From Gracilibacillus salitolerans (GTDB lineage Bacteria > Bacillota > Bacilli > Bacillales > Amphibacillaceae): a DNA stretch of 64,000 bases. The translations under genes were made by a program, and so were the position numbers. The stretch spans positions 4,154,001 through 4,218,000 of the forward strand of contig NZ_CP045915.1 in assembly GCF_009650095.1 (NCBI RefSeq). Reading direction: 5' to 3'. The first letter of the stretch is position 1, and every line of letters starts with the position of its first letter. The notes beneath the pieces are model-generated. The model was not told the origin of the DNA, did no database searches, and saw nothing but the letters and a program-made list of their open reading frames with translations. Below, one piece after another: positions 47,568-56,541 of this stretch.

Positions 47568-48848
47568 TTATACTCCTAATAAATTAGGTAAAAATAACGT
47601 CAAGCTTGGAAAATATGCTATGATTAATAAAGCTATGATCATAGCAATGTAAAATGGGAGCATGCCCTTTGCTGCATCTTCTATGGATAAGTTCCCAATA
47701 GCTGAACCTACGAAAAGAACCGAACCTACAGGGGGAGTTACTAATCCTACCCCTAAAGCCAACATTAATACAACACCAAAATGGATAGGATCCATCCCAA
47801 TATCTGTAGCAACTGGTAGTAGAATAGGCGTTACAATCAAAATAAGTGGTGCCATATCCATAATGATCCCAAGTAATAATAAAATAATAATGATCATTAA
47901 TAATGTAATTGCCGCATTTGGAGAGAAATTAATCAATCCATTTGAAACAATCGAGGGAACTTCTAATAATGCCAATAACCAACCAAAACCTGATGAAGCC
48001 CCGATTAAAAATAATACCATTGCTAACGTCTTAAACGTCTTTTGTAAAATAACTCCCATTTTTGAAATCTTGATATCTCGGTAAACAAAAAAAGTAATGA
48101 AAAACGCATATAATACTGCGATTGCTGCAGATTCTGTAGCAGTAAATATTCCAGTTAAAATACCACCAATTATAATTACTACTGTAAATATACCTAATAA
48201 GCCTTCCCGAACAATTTTAGGCACTTCTTCTTGTTTAATCACTTCTCCACGGGAATAATTTTTCTTCACCGCAATAACATATGTCAAGATCATAATGACT
48301 ATTCCTAGTAATACTCCAGGAACAAGTCCTCCCATAAAAAGCCCTCCAATGGAGACCCCTCCAGCAACCGTAGAATAAATGATCATATTATGACTAGGAG
48401 GAATTAATACTCCTTGCACAGAGCTAGAAATGGTAACAGCAATCGAATAATCCGTATCATACTTTTGTTTTTTCATTATTGGAATTAACACAGATCCTAA
48501 TGAAGATGTATCAGCTAAAGCTGAGCCGGATATACCTCCAAAGAAACTACTAGCCAATACGTTAACCATGGCAAGTCCACCTCTGATTTTTCCAATAATA
48601 ACATTTGCTAAATTAATTAATCTTCTCGAAATTCCACCCTCATTCATAATTTCACCAGCAAGAATAAAGAAAGGAATTGCTAATAAAGAAAAAGAATCTA
48701 AGCCTGACGCCATTTGTTGTATAATTGCAGCAGGACTAATACCCATATAAATTCCTGTACCAATCGAAGCAATAGCAAGAGAGAGTGCGATTGGAACTCT
48801 AAGTATTAATAGAAAAATAAAACCACCAATTAAAAATAATATCTCCAT
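47568..48848 (-). CDS. TRAP transporter large permease (DctM)
   Basis: A 426-residue protein with about eleven membrane segments. DctM marks: LRVPIALSLAIASIGTGIYM, IPFFILAGEIMNEGGISRRL, SSFFGGISGSALADTSSLG, IPPSHNMIIYS and LGVGLVTPPVGSVLF. The ATG at 48848 is taken since the AAGGGGTG site is very close to the ATG at 48851; the DctQ stop lies two bases before that. It carries the ion-coupled transport step for an organic acid. Confidence 0.9.
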   Translation of the reverse strand: MEILFLIGGFIFLLILRVPIALSLAIASIGTGIYMGISPAAIIQQMASGLDSFSLLAIPFFILAGEIMNEGGISRRLINLANVIIGKIRGGLAMVNVLASSFFGGISGSALADTSSLGSVLIPIMKKQKYDTDYSIAVTISSSVQGVLIPPSHNMIIYSTVAGGVSIGGLFMGGLVPGVLLGIVIMILTYVIAVKKNYSRGEVIKQEEVPKIVREGLLGIFTVVIIIGGILTGIFTATESAAIAVLYAFFITFFVYRDIKISKMGVILQKTFKTLAMVLFLIGASSGFGWLLALLEVPSIVSNGLINFSPNAAITLLMIIIILLLLGIIMDMAPLILIVTPILLPVATDIGMDPIHFGVVLMLALGVGLVTPPVGSVLFVGSAIGNLSIEDAAKGMLPFYIAMIIALLIIAYFPSLTLFLPNLLGV

Positions 48849-48852
48849 CATT

Positions 48853-49350
48853 TCACCCCTTAGCTCCATCGTCATATTCCTGATGCAACCCTTTTATAAA
48901 TAACAACTCAATTCCATTAGCCGTTATGAAAATACCTGCTACTGGAATAGCAGCATATAGAAAGCTCGTGGAAATCCCCAACCCAGCCATAGTAGAATAA
49001 TTCATCAATAACATAAATTCTGTTCCAAAATATATTAAGATAACTCCCAATATAATGATTAAAACTTTTGCTATATTATCAATCAATCTCTTTATTTTCT
49101 CATTGAATTTCTTGACAAATACCCCTACGGCGATATGAAGTTTTTCTTTAAAACCATAGGCGATACCGAGGAAACTGATCCAAACAAATAATAAGCGTGC
49201 AAGTTCTTCCGACCATGCAGGTGTAAAATTAAAAAACGTTCGAGTAAATATTTGAAATAGTATCGTTAAGACGATAATACCAATTAAAGTTACAGATAAA
49301 ACCAGTAAAAACTGATCTATTAGCTGCTTAACTTTTTTTAACGCTTTCAT
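48853..49350 (-). CDS. TRAP transporter small permease (DctQ)
   Basis: A 165-residue protein with four membrane segments. The DctQ signature WSEELARLLFVWISFLGIAY lies near residue 40, followed by KEKLHIAVGVF. GAAGGAGGATC precedes the start. It forms the membrane complex with DctM. Confidence 0.9.
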   Translation of the reverse strand: MKALKKVKQLIDQFLLVLSVTLIGIIVLTILFQIFTRTFFNFTPAWSEELARLLFVWISFLGIAYGFKEKLHIAVGVFVKKFNEKIKRLIDNIAKVLIIILGVILIYFGTEFMLLMNYSTMAGLGISTSFLYAAIPVAGIFITANGIELLFIKGLHQEYDDGAKG

Positions 49351-49380
49351 AAAGATCCTCCTTCATAGGTGTGCATTTAA

Positions 49381-50376
49381 CTATTCATCGTTTGACAATC
49401 TTTCAATCCATTCACTATATTCATTACCGTATTTATCGTACACTGGTTGTACGGCTTCTCTCCATTCATTGACGTCATCCACCTCAATAAGCTCACTTCC
49501 TGCTTCTGTTACAGTCTCTTTTGAAACTTCCGTTAAGTCAGCCCATGCCTCACGTTGAACTTCTATTGATTCCATAGCTGCTTCTTTAAATGCTACTCGA
49601 TCTTCTTCACTTAGCTCATCCCACATTTCTTGTGATGCTAAAAGGGCTTCAGGAGCTCCTTGGAAACCATTTACAGTATAATATTTAGCTACATTATAAT
49701 GGCTAGAGGTGTAATAGCTTGGAAAGTTATTCTCTGCGCCATCAATCACACCATTTTGTAGAGAAGAGTATACTTCACCATAATCCATTGGTGTTGCAGA
49801 TGCTCCAAGTGACTCTACAATATCTATTGCCAATTCCGAAGATTGTACACGAATTTTTAAGCCTCGCATATCTTCTGGAGTTTCAATTGGTCGTTCCGTA
49901 TTATAAAAGCTTCTTTCTCCAGAATCATAGAATGCTAAACCAACTAATCTAGTACCTGCAAACGTATCCAAAAGATCATTGCCAACTTCACCTGTTAACA
50001 TATCCCATTTTTTATCTTCATCTTCAAATAGAAATGGCATAGCTAATACACCTATTTGATCATTAAATTCCGTTAATGGTGTCGTATTAGCCCTAATAAA
50101 ATCTATTGCACCTAATTGCGTAAGCTCTACGGCTTTTTTCTCATCACCTAATTGTCCACCGTGATACACTTTGATTTCATATCTTCCATTTGTCTTTTCC
50201 TCCACCAATCTAGCAAACTCTTTTGCTCCAATGGTGGTTGGGTAATCAGCTGGCTGATTTTCAGCCAAAATTAAGGTAGTTTTCCCGTCTGATTTAACGG
50301 AATATTCACTACACCCTGCTAATAATATGATAGTTAAACAAACTAACCCACATAATGACATCGTTTTCTTGTTCAT
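49381..50376 (-). CDS. TRAP transporter substrate-binding lipoprotein (DctP)
   Basis: A 331-residue lipoprotein with lipobox LLAGC. DctP marks: LILAENQPADYPTTIGAKEF, EEKTNGRYEIKVYHGGQLGD, GLKIRVQSSELAIDIVESLG, ATPMDYGEVYSSLQNGVIDG and AENNFPSYYTSSHYNVAKY. The arginine of the family carboxylate pocket (KIRVQ) is present, so a carboxylate ligand, dicarboxylate or uronate, is likely. ATG at 50376 after GAGGGGTGAG. First gene of the operon, behind a region with a cre-like site and a palindrome. Confidence 0.92.
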   Translation of the reverse strand: MNKKTMSLCGLVCLTIILLAGCSEYSVKSDGKTTLILAENQPADYPTTIGAKEFARLVEEKTNGRYEIKVYHGGQLGDEKKAVELTQLGAIDFIRANTTPLTEFNDQIGVLAMPFLFEDEDKKWDMLTGEVGNDLLDTFAGTRLVGLAFYDSGERSFYNTERPIETPEDMRGLKIRVQSSELAIDIVESLGASATPMDYGEVYSSLQNGVIDGAENNFPSYYTSSHYNVAKYYTVNGFQGAPEALLASQEMWDELSEEDRVAFKEAAMESIEVQREAWADLTEVSKETVTEAGSELIEVDDVNEWREAVQPVYDKYGNEYSEWIERLSNDE

Positions 50377-50472
50377 CAAGTCTCACCCCTCAATATGCTG
50401 TTGAAATTAATATGCATAGATAAACATTAAAATCTAACTAAATAATAGTCAGAAAACAAAAAAATTAATTTT

Positions 50473-50486
50473 TGTAAACGTTTTTA
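50473..50486 (-). promoter_or_regulatory. cre-like site before the TRAP operon
   Basis: TGTAAACGTTTTTA fits the CcpA consensus TGNAANCGNWNNCA except for one base (T for the penultimate C). It lies about 100 bases upstream of the DctP start, in a plausible place for catabolite repression. Confidence 0.45.
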
Positions 50487-50498
50487 TTTTCAACCAAA

Positions 50499-50520
50499 AA
50501 AATAACAACGTTGTTATTTT
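50499..50520 (-). promoter_or_regulatory. 22-base perfect palindrome, probable TRAP-operon operator
   Basis: AAAATAACAAC meets its exact complement GTTGTTATTTT. It sits about 125 bases upstream of the DctP start in AT-rich promoter DNA. The core resembles sites of GntR- or LacI-family regulators. No such regulator gene is adjacent. Confidence 0.5.
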
Positions 50521-50689
50521 CAATAATAAATTAAAATATAATTAAAATCAAGGTTAATTTATGTTTTAAAATTGGAAATTATTTCGTAATTACTGATAAA
50601 TACTAGTTATGAACGACGAATAGTGGATGAAGAAAGGGTAGTTCTATCATCACAAAAACACGATTCGGAAAACGGTGCCACCCTACACT

Positions 50690-50880
50690 AAGTTTTTTCA
50701 AGATCCAAAGCTGGATGAACCTCTCATCACTAAAGTGACGAGTTTCTAATGTATCATCAACTTCAAACGATGCTTAACATTAGTGGGCGGGACACGACGC
50801 CCTCTATCCCATCGGCAAAAGCGTTAGGGACTACTTTTCTTATGATATTTCCCGCTGCATTCACATCGGCGTGAATGCAC
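50690..50880 (-). ncRNA. Candidate omega RNA at the right end of the element
   Basis: In TnpB systems the guide RNA scaffold covers the 3' end of tnpB and the right end, with the guide just outside. By position it would run from the last codons of tnpB through the hairpin at 50742-50723 and read into the flank near 50720-50700. Based on placement only; the fold was not computed. Confidence 0.35.
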
Positions 50881-52380
50881 GTGTTCTCTTTGGTGCGATA
50901 TAACCCTCGTTTGATTCTGCGGCCACTAAACACAACATTCGTTGGAACACCCTTTTCATAGATGGGCAGTTCATCCATATCCACCAAACTAGCTTTTGAT
51001 GTGTAGCTTTCTTCTTGGCGCTGAACGTTAATGCCATATGGTTCCGCTTTGTACTCGACCATACGGATCAGCATCGTATGGGGGAGAGATTGAAAGTGTT
51101 GTTTGTCCTGCTTGCGAAGTTTTACCTTATTTTTCCACCCCTTATTCACCCCGATGACAATCGTGCTGACTTTGCGCGCCAGTGCTAACTGAACGATGTG
51201 ATAACTGGCTTTATGGAAGGCGTCTTTTAACTTGAAATAACGTTTTTGGTCTAGTCGCTGCAATCGTTTACTATGGAAGGAACCGTCTTTTGGTCCCTGC
51301 CCGTGTCGTAAAACTCGGTAATAATGTGCACGTTGTTTGTTATAATATTGATTGATACTCTTTACCGTTTGGCCCTTCATAATAACAGGCGAGGAACCTG
51401 TGTTATCGACAATGGTTGCCAAACAATGAACACCGAGATCAATCCCCATGACATGTTTTTCATCGAGTTCTACTAGCTTTTTCTCTTCCTCTTTCATGAT
51501 GACCACTTCTACCGTATACTCGCCATATGTCGGAATAATCCTTACTTGTTGCAGTTGCCCCTTTAGACCTAATTTCCCGAAGTTCACCCTTTCTTTTGTA
51601 TGAGGAAATTGCAAGTATTTGTCGTCTTTCACCTTACATACCTGATTGGAAAATAGACAAGCTTTTCTTCCGTTCTTCGGTGCATACTTGGGGAGTTTTG
51701 GTCTTCCAGTATATTTGTGAGGATTTACTTGATAGTCTTTGAGGCTTGCAAAATAAGACTTCCAATTTTGAAACACCATTTTCATGACTTGTTGGTTGAC
51801 TTGACCAGGTAATGCCAGGTAATCCTCATTCTCAGACACTTTAAATAATCCATCTAAAAAGGCATAAGAAGGCCATTTATGTTGAGAAGATGGATACTCA
51901 AATAACATGGCATCTTTAATCTCTTTGCGTTGATCCATAGGCTTTTTTAATTCTAATTCCCGTTTCTTCTCTACCGTTCTTCTTTTGATTGCATTCATTT
52001 GTGGAAGGTGTTGTTCGATGAGGTCGAAAACTTCTTGTTGTAGTGGTTGAAGGTTTTTTTCTTCACCAAATGCTGTGAAAATTTGACGGATGTGAAAGTT
52101 GGTGGCATTGTAAAGGTTTTTCGCTAAAAACGTGATATGATCACAATAATGATAGAGCCGATGCCCTTTTTTAATGCGAATTTGTTGGGTACGGTACATA
52201 TTCCTCACCTCCCTCTATTTTCTTCAAGCAGCTTTGTACAAACGATTCAAAACTAATGGCATCATTCACCTAACAAATGCACACAAATGTTCCCTATTTA
52301 TTATTTTAACCCAGAACATACGATCTGTCAAAACCGTTCGCCATTCATCTCATCACTAAAGTAACGAGTTTTTTGACAAA
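50705..52380 (-). mobile_element. TnpB-only IS200/IS605-type element
   Basis: About 1.65 kb containing a single tnpB gene. Both ends carry the same 20-base imperfect hairpin in the same orientation, as IS200/IS605 ends do: CTCATCACTAAAGTGACGAG at 50723-50742 and CTCATCACTAAAGTAACGAG at 52349-52368. There is no tnpA, so it needs a transposase in trans. Exact outer ends cannot be fixed without an empty site. It interrupts the 3' part of a decayed SDR gene. Confidence 0.8.
50763..52199 (-). CDS. tnpB: TnpB RNA-guided endonuclease with displaced RuvC-II glutamate
   Basis: A 478-residue OrfB/TnpB protein; ATG at 52199 follows GGGAGGTGAGG (an in-frame GTG at 52208 lies inside that site). RuvC-I is MGIDLGVHCLATIV (Asp about 254) and RuvC-III is IHADVNAAGNI (Asp about 445). 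Where RuvC-II normally has Glu (IVIE) this protein has IVIGVNKGWKNK (Gly about 350). A Glu pair follows at about 396-397 (RQEESYTSKAS). The CxxC zinc-finger cysteines are missing, replaced by VVFSGRRIKRGLYR. This matches a TnpB subgroup with a rearranged active site, so it may still cut. It could instead be a nuclease-dead variant. Confidence 0.88.
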   Translation of the reverse strand: MYRTQQIRIKKGHRLYHYCDHITFLAKNLYNATNFHIRQIFTAFGEEKNLQPLQQEVFDLIEQHLPQMNAIKRRTVEKKRELELKKPMDQRKEIKDAMLFEYPSSQHKWPSYAFLDGLFKVSENEDYLALPGQVNQQVMKMVFQNWKSYFASLKDYQVNPHKYTGRPKLPKYAPKNGRKACLFSNQVCKVKDDKYLQFPHTKERVNFGKLGLKGQLQQVRIIPTYGEYTVEVVIMKEEEKKLVELDEKHVMGIDLGVHCLATIVDNTGSSPVIMKGQTVKSINQYYNKQRAHYYRVLRHGQGPKDGSFHSKRLQRLDQKRYFKLKDAFHKASYHIVQLALARKVSTIVIGVNKGWKNKVKLRKQDKQHFQSLPHTMLIRMVEYKAEPYGINVQRQEESYTSKASLVDMDELPIYEKGVPTNVVFSGRRIKRGLYRTKENTCIHADVNAAGNIIRKVVPNAFADGIEGVVSRPLMLSIV

Positions 52381-52388
52381 CATTCACA

Positions 52389-53023
52389 AATTTGAGACAA
52401 ATATCCACTTGAAAGAGATTGTCCATTCCATCGTGCATGTTCAAGATCTCCAGCAAGAGCCGCAACAGCTCTCCCTACAAAACGAGGTGTTTCTGACATA
52501 ACAAATGGGGTTCCTGGTCGGTGGCATCATACCAGTTGTCTTCACCGACACCATATTCTTCAAGCATGATTTCCGAACGCATCCATCCAGGTGTTAATGC
52601 AACAGATGTACATTGATATTGTCGAAGTTCTCTAGATAAGGACCATGCCATTCGGAAATTCATTGACTTGGCCAGATCATAAAACATCGATAATCTGTAA
52701 TTCTTCCTGTTGTACTCAGCTGTACCGTCTGTCATCTCAACAACCAGTCCATTTTTGCTTTTTATTAGAAGAGGAAGTGCGTAATGACTGGTAATGATGT
52801 GAGTATCTATAGCCAAACGTAACATCCTAAATCCTTTTTCTAGGGACTGTTGCCAAACTGATGTATTCCATTCAGCTAAATATTCCCCTCCCCATATATC
52901 ATTAACAAGCACATCCAATTTTCCTTGTTCATTCTCAATACGTTTAACCAAAGACTTTACTTGATTCGGATCCAGATGATCGACTTGAACTGCAATACCT
53001 TGCCTACCTGATTGATTTACCAT
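52389..53023 (-). pseudogene. Decayed SDR oxidoreductase gene
   Basis: The main frame (52475-53023) covers only the middle of a short-chain dehydrogenase: GIAVQVDHLDPNQVKSLVKR, LDVLVNDIWGGE, LAIDTHIITSHYALPLLI, and SMFYDLAKSMNFRMAWSLSR around the catalytic Tyr/Lys, ending in ALTPGWMRSE. The Rossmann N-terminus (about 50 residues) is missing. Near 52515 a frameshift occurs; homology resumes as PGTPFVMSETPRFVGRAVAA and stops at LSSG where the TnpB element begins. Three lesions in all. Confidence 0.82.
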
Positions 53024-53265
53024 CAGATGTAGCTAGTATCGTGGAAATATCAAATAACTCGAATATTCGTAAAACAAGGGATTAGTACATAAAGAATACT
53101 TGATCAAGGGACTTTTGAGGGAATGGATAAATAAAGTAGTTACAACAACAGAAGTGTGTTAAAAGGAAAAGCATAATCTTACACGAAATTATAATTCTAC
53201 AAAACATTCGAAAATCCTTCCCCAATTCAAAATTGCAAGAATTAATCACAATTAATTTGCCGAAA

Positions 53266-53292
53266 GAAACATGAGAACCGTCCCCATGTTTC
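53266..53292. repeat. REP-like palindrome, also possible terminator
   Basis: GAAACATG pairs with CATGTTTC around AGAACCGTCCC. This GAACCGTCCCCATGTTTC phrase is a recurrent palindromic repeat in Bacillota, often near transposase genes. It lies six bases past the malic enzyme stop and could end that transcript. Confidence 0.55.
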
Positions 53293-53298
53293 CCTAAT

Positions 53299-54699
53299 CT
53301 AATCTTTTTTTGTTACACCAGACTGATAAGCTGCATGAGCAACAGCCTTTCTTACACTTTCCACTACTTTTTCGTTAAACACACTGGGAATTATATAATT
53401 TGGATTCAACTCTTCCTCCGTAACAACATTTGAAATTGCATAAGCAGCTGCTAGTTTCATTTTCTCCGTTATTTTAGAAGCTCTTACGTCTAAAGCTCCT
53501 CTGAATATACCTGGAAAACAAAGGACATTATTTATTTGATTCGGATAATCCGAGCGTCCCGTTGCAAGAACCTTAACATACGGTTCGGCTTCTTCAGGTA
53601 ATATCTCAGGTGTAGGATTTGCCATAGCAAATACAATCGGATCTTTGCCCATATTTTTAATGTCACTAACTTGAAGTACTCCTGGAGCTGAAACACCAAT
53701 AAATATATCAGCATCAATGATGACATCTGAAAGGCTACCTACCTCAATGTTCGGATTAGTATTATTTGCATACCACTTCCATTTATCATTATTATAGTTT
53801 TTTCCTTTTACTAAAGCTCCATCACGGTCCACACCAATAATATTCTGAACACCAGCAGATTGTAACATTTTAGTGCAAGCGATTCCTGCTGCTCCTATTC
53901 CACAAATAACAACTTTACAGTCTTCTAGCCTTTTTTGAACTATTTTAATGGCATTTAATAATCCAGCTAAAATAACAACAGCTGTCCCATGTTGATCATC
54001 ATGGAATACTGGAATATCCAACTCTTCTGTCAATTTTTTCTCTATTTCAAAACAACGAGGAGATGCTATATCCTCAAGATTTATCCCACCAAAAGAGGGA
54101 GCGATACCTTTGATCATTTTAACTATTTCATCAGTATCTTGGGAGTCTATACATATTGGGAACGCATTAACATCACCAAGCTGTTTAAATAGCACTGCTT
54201 TTCCTTCCATTACGGGCATAGCAGCTTCAGGTCCTATATTTCCTAGTCCTAAAACCGCCGAACCATCCGATACTACTGCAACTGTATTTCTCTTAATAGT
54301 TAACGAGTGTACTAAGGATTTATCTTCACTTATAGCAAGACAAATTCTTGCCACCCCAGGTGTATAAACACGTGATAAATCATCTCTATTCTTTACAGGT
54401 AGCCTGGGAGTTGTTTCAAGTTTTCCACCAAGATGAACTAAGAATGTTCGGTCTGATACATGAATGGTAGATACTCCTGGTAACAAATTAATTTCTTTAA
54501 TTATGTTATCGATCTGATTTTCTTCTTGTACGTTTACAGTAATGTCTCGAATCGTTCTATCTTTTTCTTCCTTGATAACGTCGATTGCGATAATGTCTCC
54601 CTCTGCATTATTTACTACAGTGGCAATCTGACCAAACATTTTATTACTTTTTTTGATTTCAAGTCTAATAATGATACTAAGACTGCCTTTAAGTTGCAT
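53299..54699 (-). CDS. NAD-dependent malic enzyme with ACT domain
   Basis: A 466-residue cytoplasmic enzyme. Residues about 1-80 form an ACT-like regulatory domain (NKMFGQIATVVNNAEGDIIAI). The catalytic domain has SRVYTPGVARI (catalytic Tyr), MEGKAVLFKQLGDVNAFPI (Lys), GINLEDIASPRCFEIE and VFHDDQHGTA (metal and Lys region), then a Rossmann domain VVICGIGAAGIACTKML. It decarboxylates malate to pyruvate. AGAGGTTAAC precedes the start. It lies 118 bases behind the HIBADH gene, past a hairpin, so it is partly or separately transcribed. Confidence 0.93.
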   Translation of the reverse strand: MQLKGSLSIIIRLEIKKSNKMFGQIATVVNNAEGDIIAIDVIKEEKDRTIRDITVNVQEENQIDNIIKEINLLPGVSTIHVSDRTFLVHLGGKLETTPRLPVKNRDDLSRVYTPGVARICLAISEDKSLVHSLTIKRNTVAVVSDGSAVLGLGNIGPEAAMPVMEGKAVLFKQLGDVNAFPICIDSQDTDEIVKMIKGIAPSFGGINLEDIASPRCFEIEKKLTEELDIPVFHDDQHGTAVVILAGLLNAIKIVQKRLEDCKVVICGIGAAGIACTKMLQSAGVQNIIGVDRDGALVKGKNYNNDKWKWYANNTNPNIEVGSLSDVIIDADIFIGVSAPGVLQVSDIKNMGKDPIVFAMANPTPEILPEEAEPYVKVLATGRSDYPNQINNVLCFPGIFRGALDVRASKITEKMKLAAAYAISNVVTEEELNPNYIIPSVFNEKVVESVRKAVAHAAYQSGVTKKD

Positions 54700-54769
54700 A
54701 ATGTTAACCTCTTTTCAATTTTGGTAAGTCATCTTTTTACCATCGTAAACGAATTACGGATTAGCGAAT

Positions 54770-54802
54770 AAAAAAGTGTTTCTTAATGATCAGCACTTTT
54801 TT
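54770..54802 (-). terminator. Hairpin between the HIBADH and malic enzyme genes
   Basis: AAAAAAGTG and CACTTTTTT enclose a 15-base loop, 15 bases after the HIBADH stop. A T-tract follows on either strand. It would end or attenuate the catabolic operon before the malic enzyme gene. Confidence 0.65.
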
Positions 54803-54817
54803 ACATAAGACTTATTT

Positions 54818-55726
54818 TTATAAATCACTTAATCGGTCCCGATCATTGATAATTTTATATAAGGTTTGGGTACCATCATTTCCTCTACCTAACCTAGCTA
54901 ATTCTTTATAAAAAGACGATGATAACAATAGCCCTTTTGCCTCAAAATCCATTGTTTTAATTTGATCTAAAGCGATATCCATATCCTTAATAAAATGTTT
55001 CACATAAAATCCTGGTTCAAAGTCACCATTAATAATACGTGGAGCCAGTTTACTCAGTGCCCAACTCCCTGCAGCTCCTGTTTCAATGCTTTGGAGTACG
55101 GTAGTTGGTTCAAGTCCAGCTTCTTCAGCATAGACTAGTGCCTCACATACACCGATCATATTGCTAGCAAGTGCGATTTGATTGCACATCTTCGTATGTT
55201 GACCTGCTCCAGCCAGACCTTGATATACGATATTAGTTCCTATCACCTTAAAAATAGGCAGAACTGTTTCGAATACTTCTTTAGTGCCCCCTACCATAAT
55301 AGCTAGCTTGCCTTCTTTTGCTCCAATATCTCCGCCAGATACTGGGGCATCAAGAGAAAATGAATTTTTTTCTTTTGCTTTATTTTCAATCTTTTGTGCG
55401 AGAAGAGGACTAGAAGTGGTCATATCTATTAAATAAGAATAGGGTCTTATATGATTCAAAATGCCATTTTCACCAAAATAAACTTCCTCTACATCGTTTG
55501 GATAACCAACCATTGTAATGATAATGTTTGAATTGCTTGCGACTAATGCTGGACTACCTTGCCAATTTGCTCCTTCACTTAACAACGACATTGCTTTTTG
55601 TTTTGTACGAGTATATAGGTTCAAACAATATCCGGCTTTCAATAAATTCCTAGCCATACTTGCTCCCATGACTCCAAGTCCGATAAATCCAATTGGTGTG
55701 TTATTAGGATGAAGTGGTTCCAACAA
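54818..55726 (-). CDS. 3-hydroxyisobutyrate dehydrogenase-family reductase
   Basis: A 302-residue NAD(P)-dependent beta-hydroxyacid dehydrogenase: GFIGLGVMGASMARNLLKAG (nucleotide site), DAPVSGGDIGAKEGKLAIMV (substrate site), GAGQHTKMCNQIALASNM with the catalytic Lys, and a C-terminal KDMDIAL. The start is one of two adjacent TTG codons after CGGAGG. Known substrates are 3-hydroxyisobutyrate, tartronate semialdehyde and 4-hydroxybutyrate/succinate semialdehyde. Neighbouring glyoxylate-using malate synthase favours tartronate semialdehyde; MmsA favours 3-hydroxyisobutyrate. Confidence 0.88.
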   Translation of the reverse strand: MLEPLHPNNTPIGFIGLGVMGASMARNLLKAGYCLNLYTRTKQKAMSLLSEGANWQGSPALVASNSNIIITMVGYPNDVEEVYFGENGILNHIRPYSYLIDMTTSSPLLAQKIENKAKEKNSFSLDAPVSGGDIGAKEGKLAIMVGGTKEVFETVLPIFKVIGTNIVYQGLAGAGQHTKMCNQIALASNMIGVCEALVYAEEAGLEPTTVLQSIETGAAGSWALSKLAPRIINGDFEPGFYVKHFIKDMDIALDQIKTMDFEAKGLLLSSSFYKELARLGRGNDGTQTLYKIINDRDRLSDL

Positions 55727-55753
55727 AAAAACCTCCGTTTCTTAAAAACATAT

Positions 55754-56512
55754 CTATGATTTAATTACTGTATTTTGTAAGATTCCAATTTCATCAATTT
55801 TACATTCAATTATGTTTCCAGCTCCGACAAACTCTGCACCAATTGGACTGCCAGTTAAAATAACATCTCCAGGTAACAATGTCATTACATTAGAGAGGTA
55901 GGCAATTATTTCTTTTACAGACATAATCATCAAGTTAGTAGAACTATTCTGTTTTTCAATACCATTCACCTCTGATTTCACATATAAAGCTGACAACTCA
56001 ATATCTGTTTCTATGAATGGTCCTATTGGCGTAAAGGTATCGAATGCTTTACCAATTGTCCAATGACCATCTTCTCTGAAGAATTGTGGTGCTGTTATGT
56101 CATTACCTATTGTGTAACCAAACACATAATCTAACGCATTGTCCGCTTGTATGTGTTTACACGTCTTGCCAATGACAATAGCCAATTCAGATTCAAACTT
56201 CACTTCATTGATTCCTTGAGGAATGATTATTTCGTCCTTAGGTCCGATAACCGATGTTGATGGTTTAAAAAAGAAAACAGGGATATCAGCCGGCTCTTTT
56301 GGTAATTCCGCTAACTCCTGTACAAAATTAGCACCAATTCCAATAATTTTATTTGGGGAAATAGGCGATAACAATTTCACTTCCTCTAATGAATAGCTGT
56401 CACCTGTATAAGTCCACGTTCCTAAATAATCTCCACTTATTTTCTTCACTTCCCCTTGAGAAAGTACTCCTGAGGAAATGTCATGATGGTACTCATATCT
56501 CAAAAATTTCAT
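55754..56512 (-). CDS. Fumarylacetoacetate hydrolase-family protein
   Basis: About 252 residues of the FAH C-terminal fold: IIGIGANFVQELAE, FFKPSTSVIGPKDEIIIP, FESELAIVIGK and GYTIGNDITAPQF (metal ligands), FDTFTPIGPFI and LLPGDVILTGSPIGAEF. The start at 56512 has GTGGGGATG in front; in-frame GTG and ATG codons up to 56524 are alternatives. Family members cleave or decarboxylate 2,4-dioxo acids. Here it could give glyoxylate or pyruvate from the imported substrate. Confidence 0.85.
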   Translation of the reverse strand: MKFLRYEYHHDISSGVLSQGEVKKISGDYLGTWTYTGDSYSLEEVKLLSPISPNKIIGIGANFVQELAELPKEPADIPVFFFKPSTSVIGPKDEIIIPQGINEVKFESELAIVIGKTCKHIQADNALDYVFGYTIGNDITAPQFFREDGHWTIGKAFDTFTPIGPFIETDIELSALYVKSEVNGIEKQNSSTNLMIMSVKEIIAYLSNVMTLLPGDVILTGSPIGAEFVGAGNIIECKIDEIGILQNTVIKS

Positions 56513-56541
56513 CTTCATCCCCACTTTTCTAATTTTACTTA

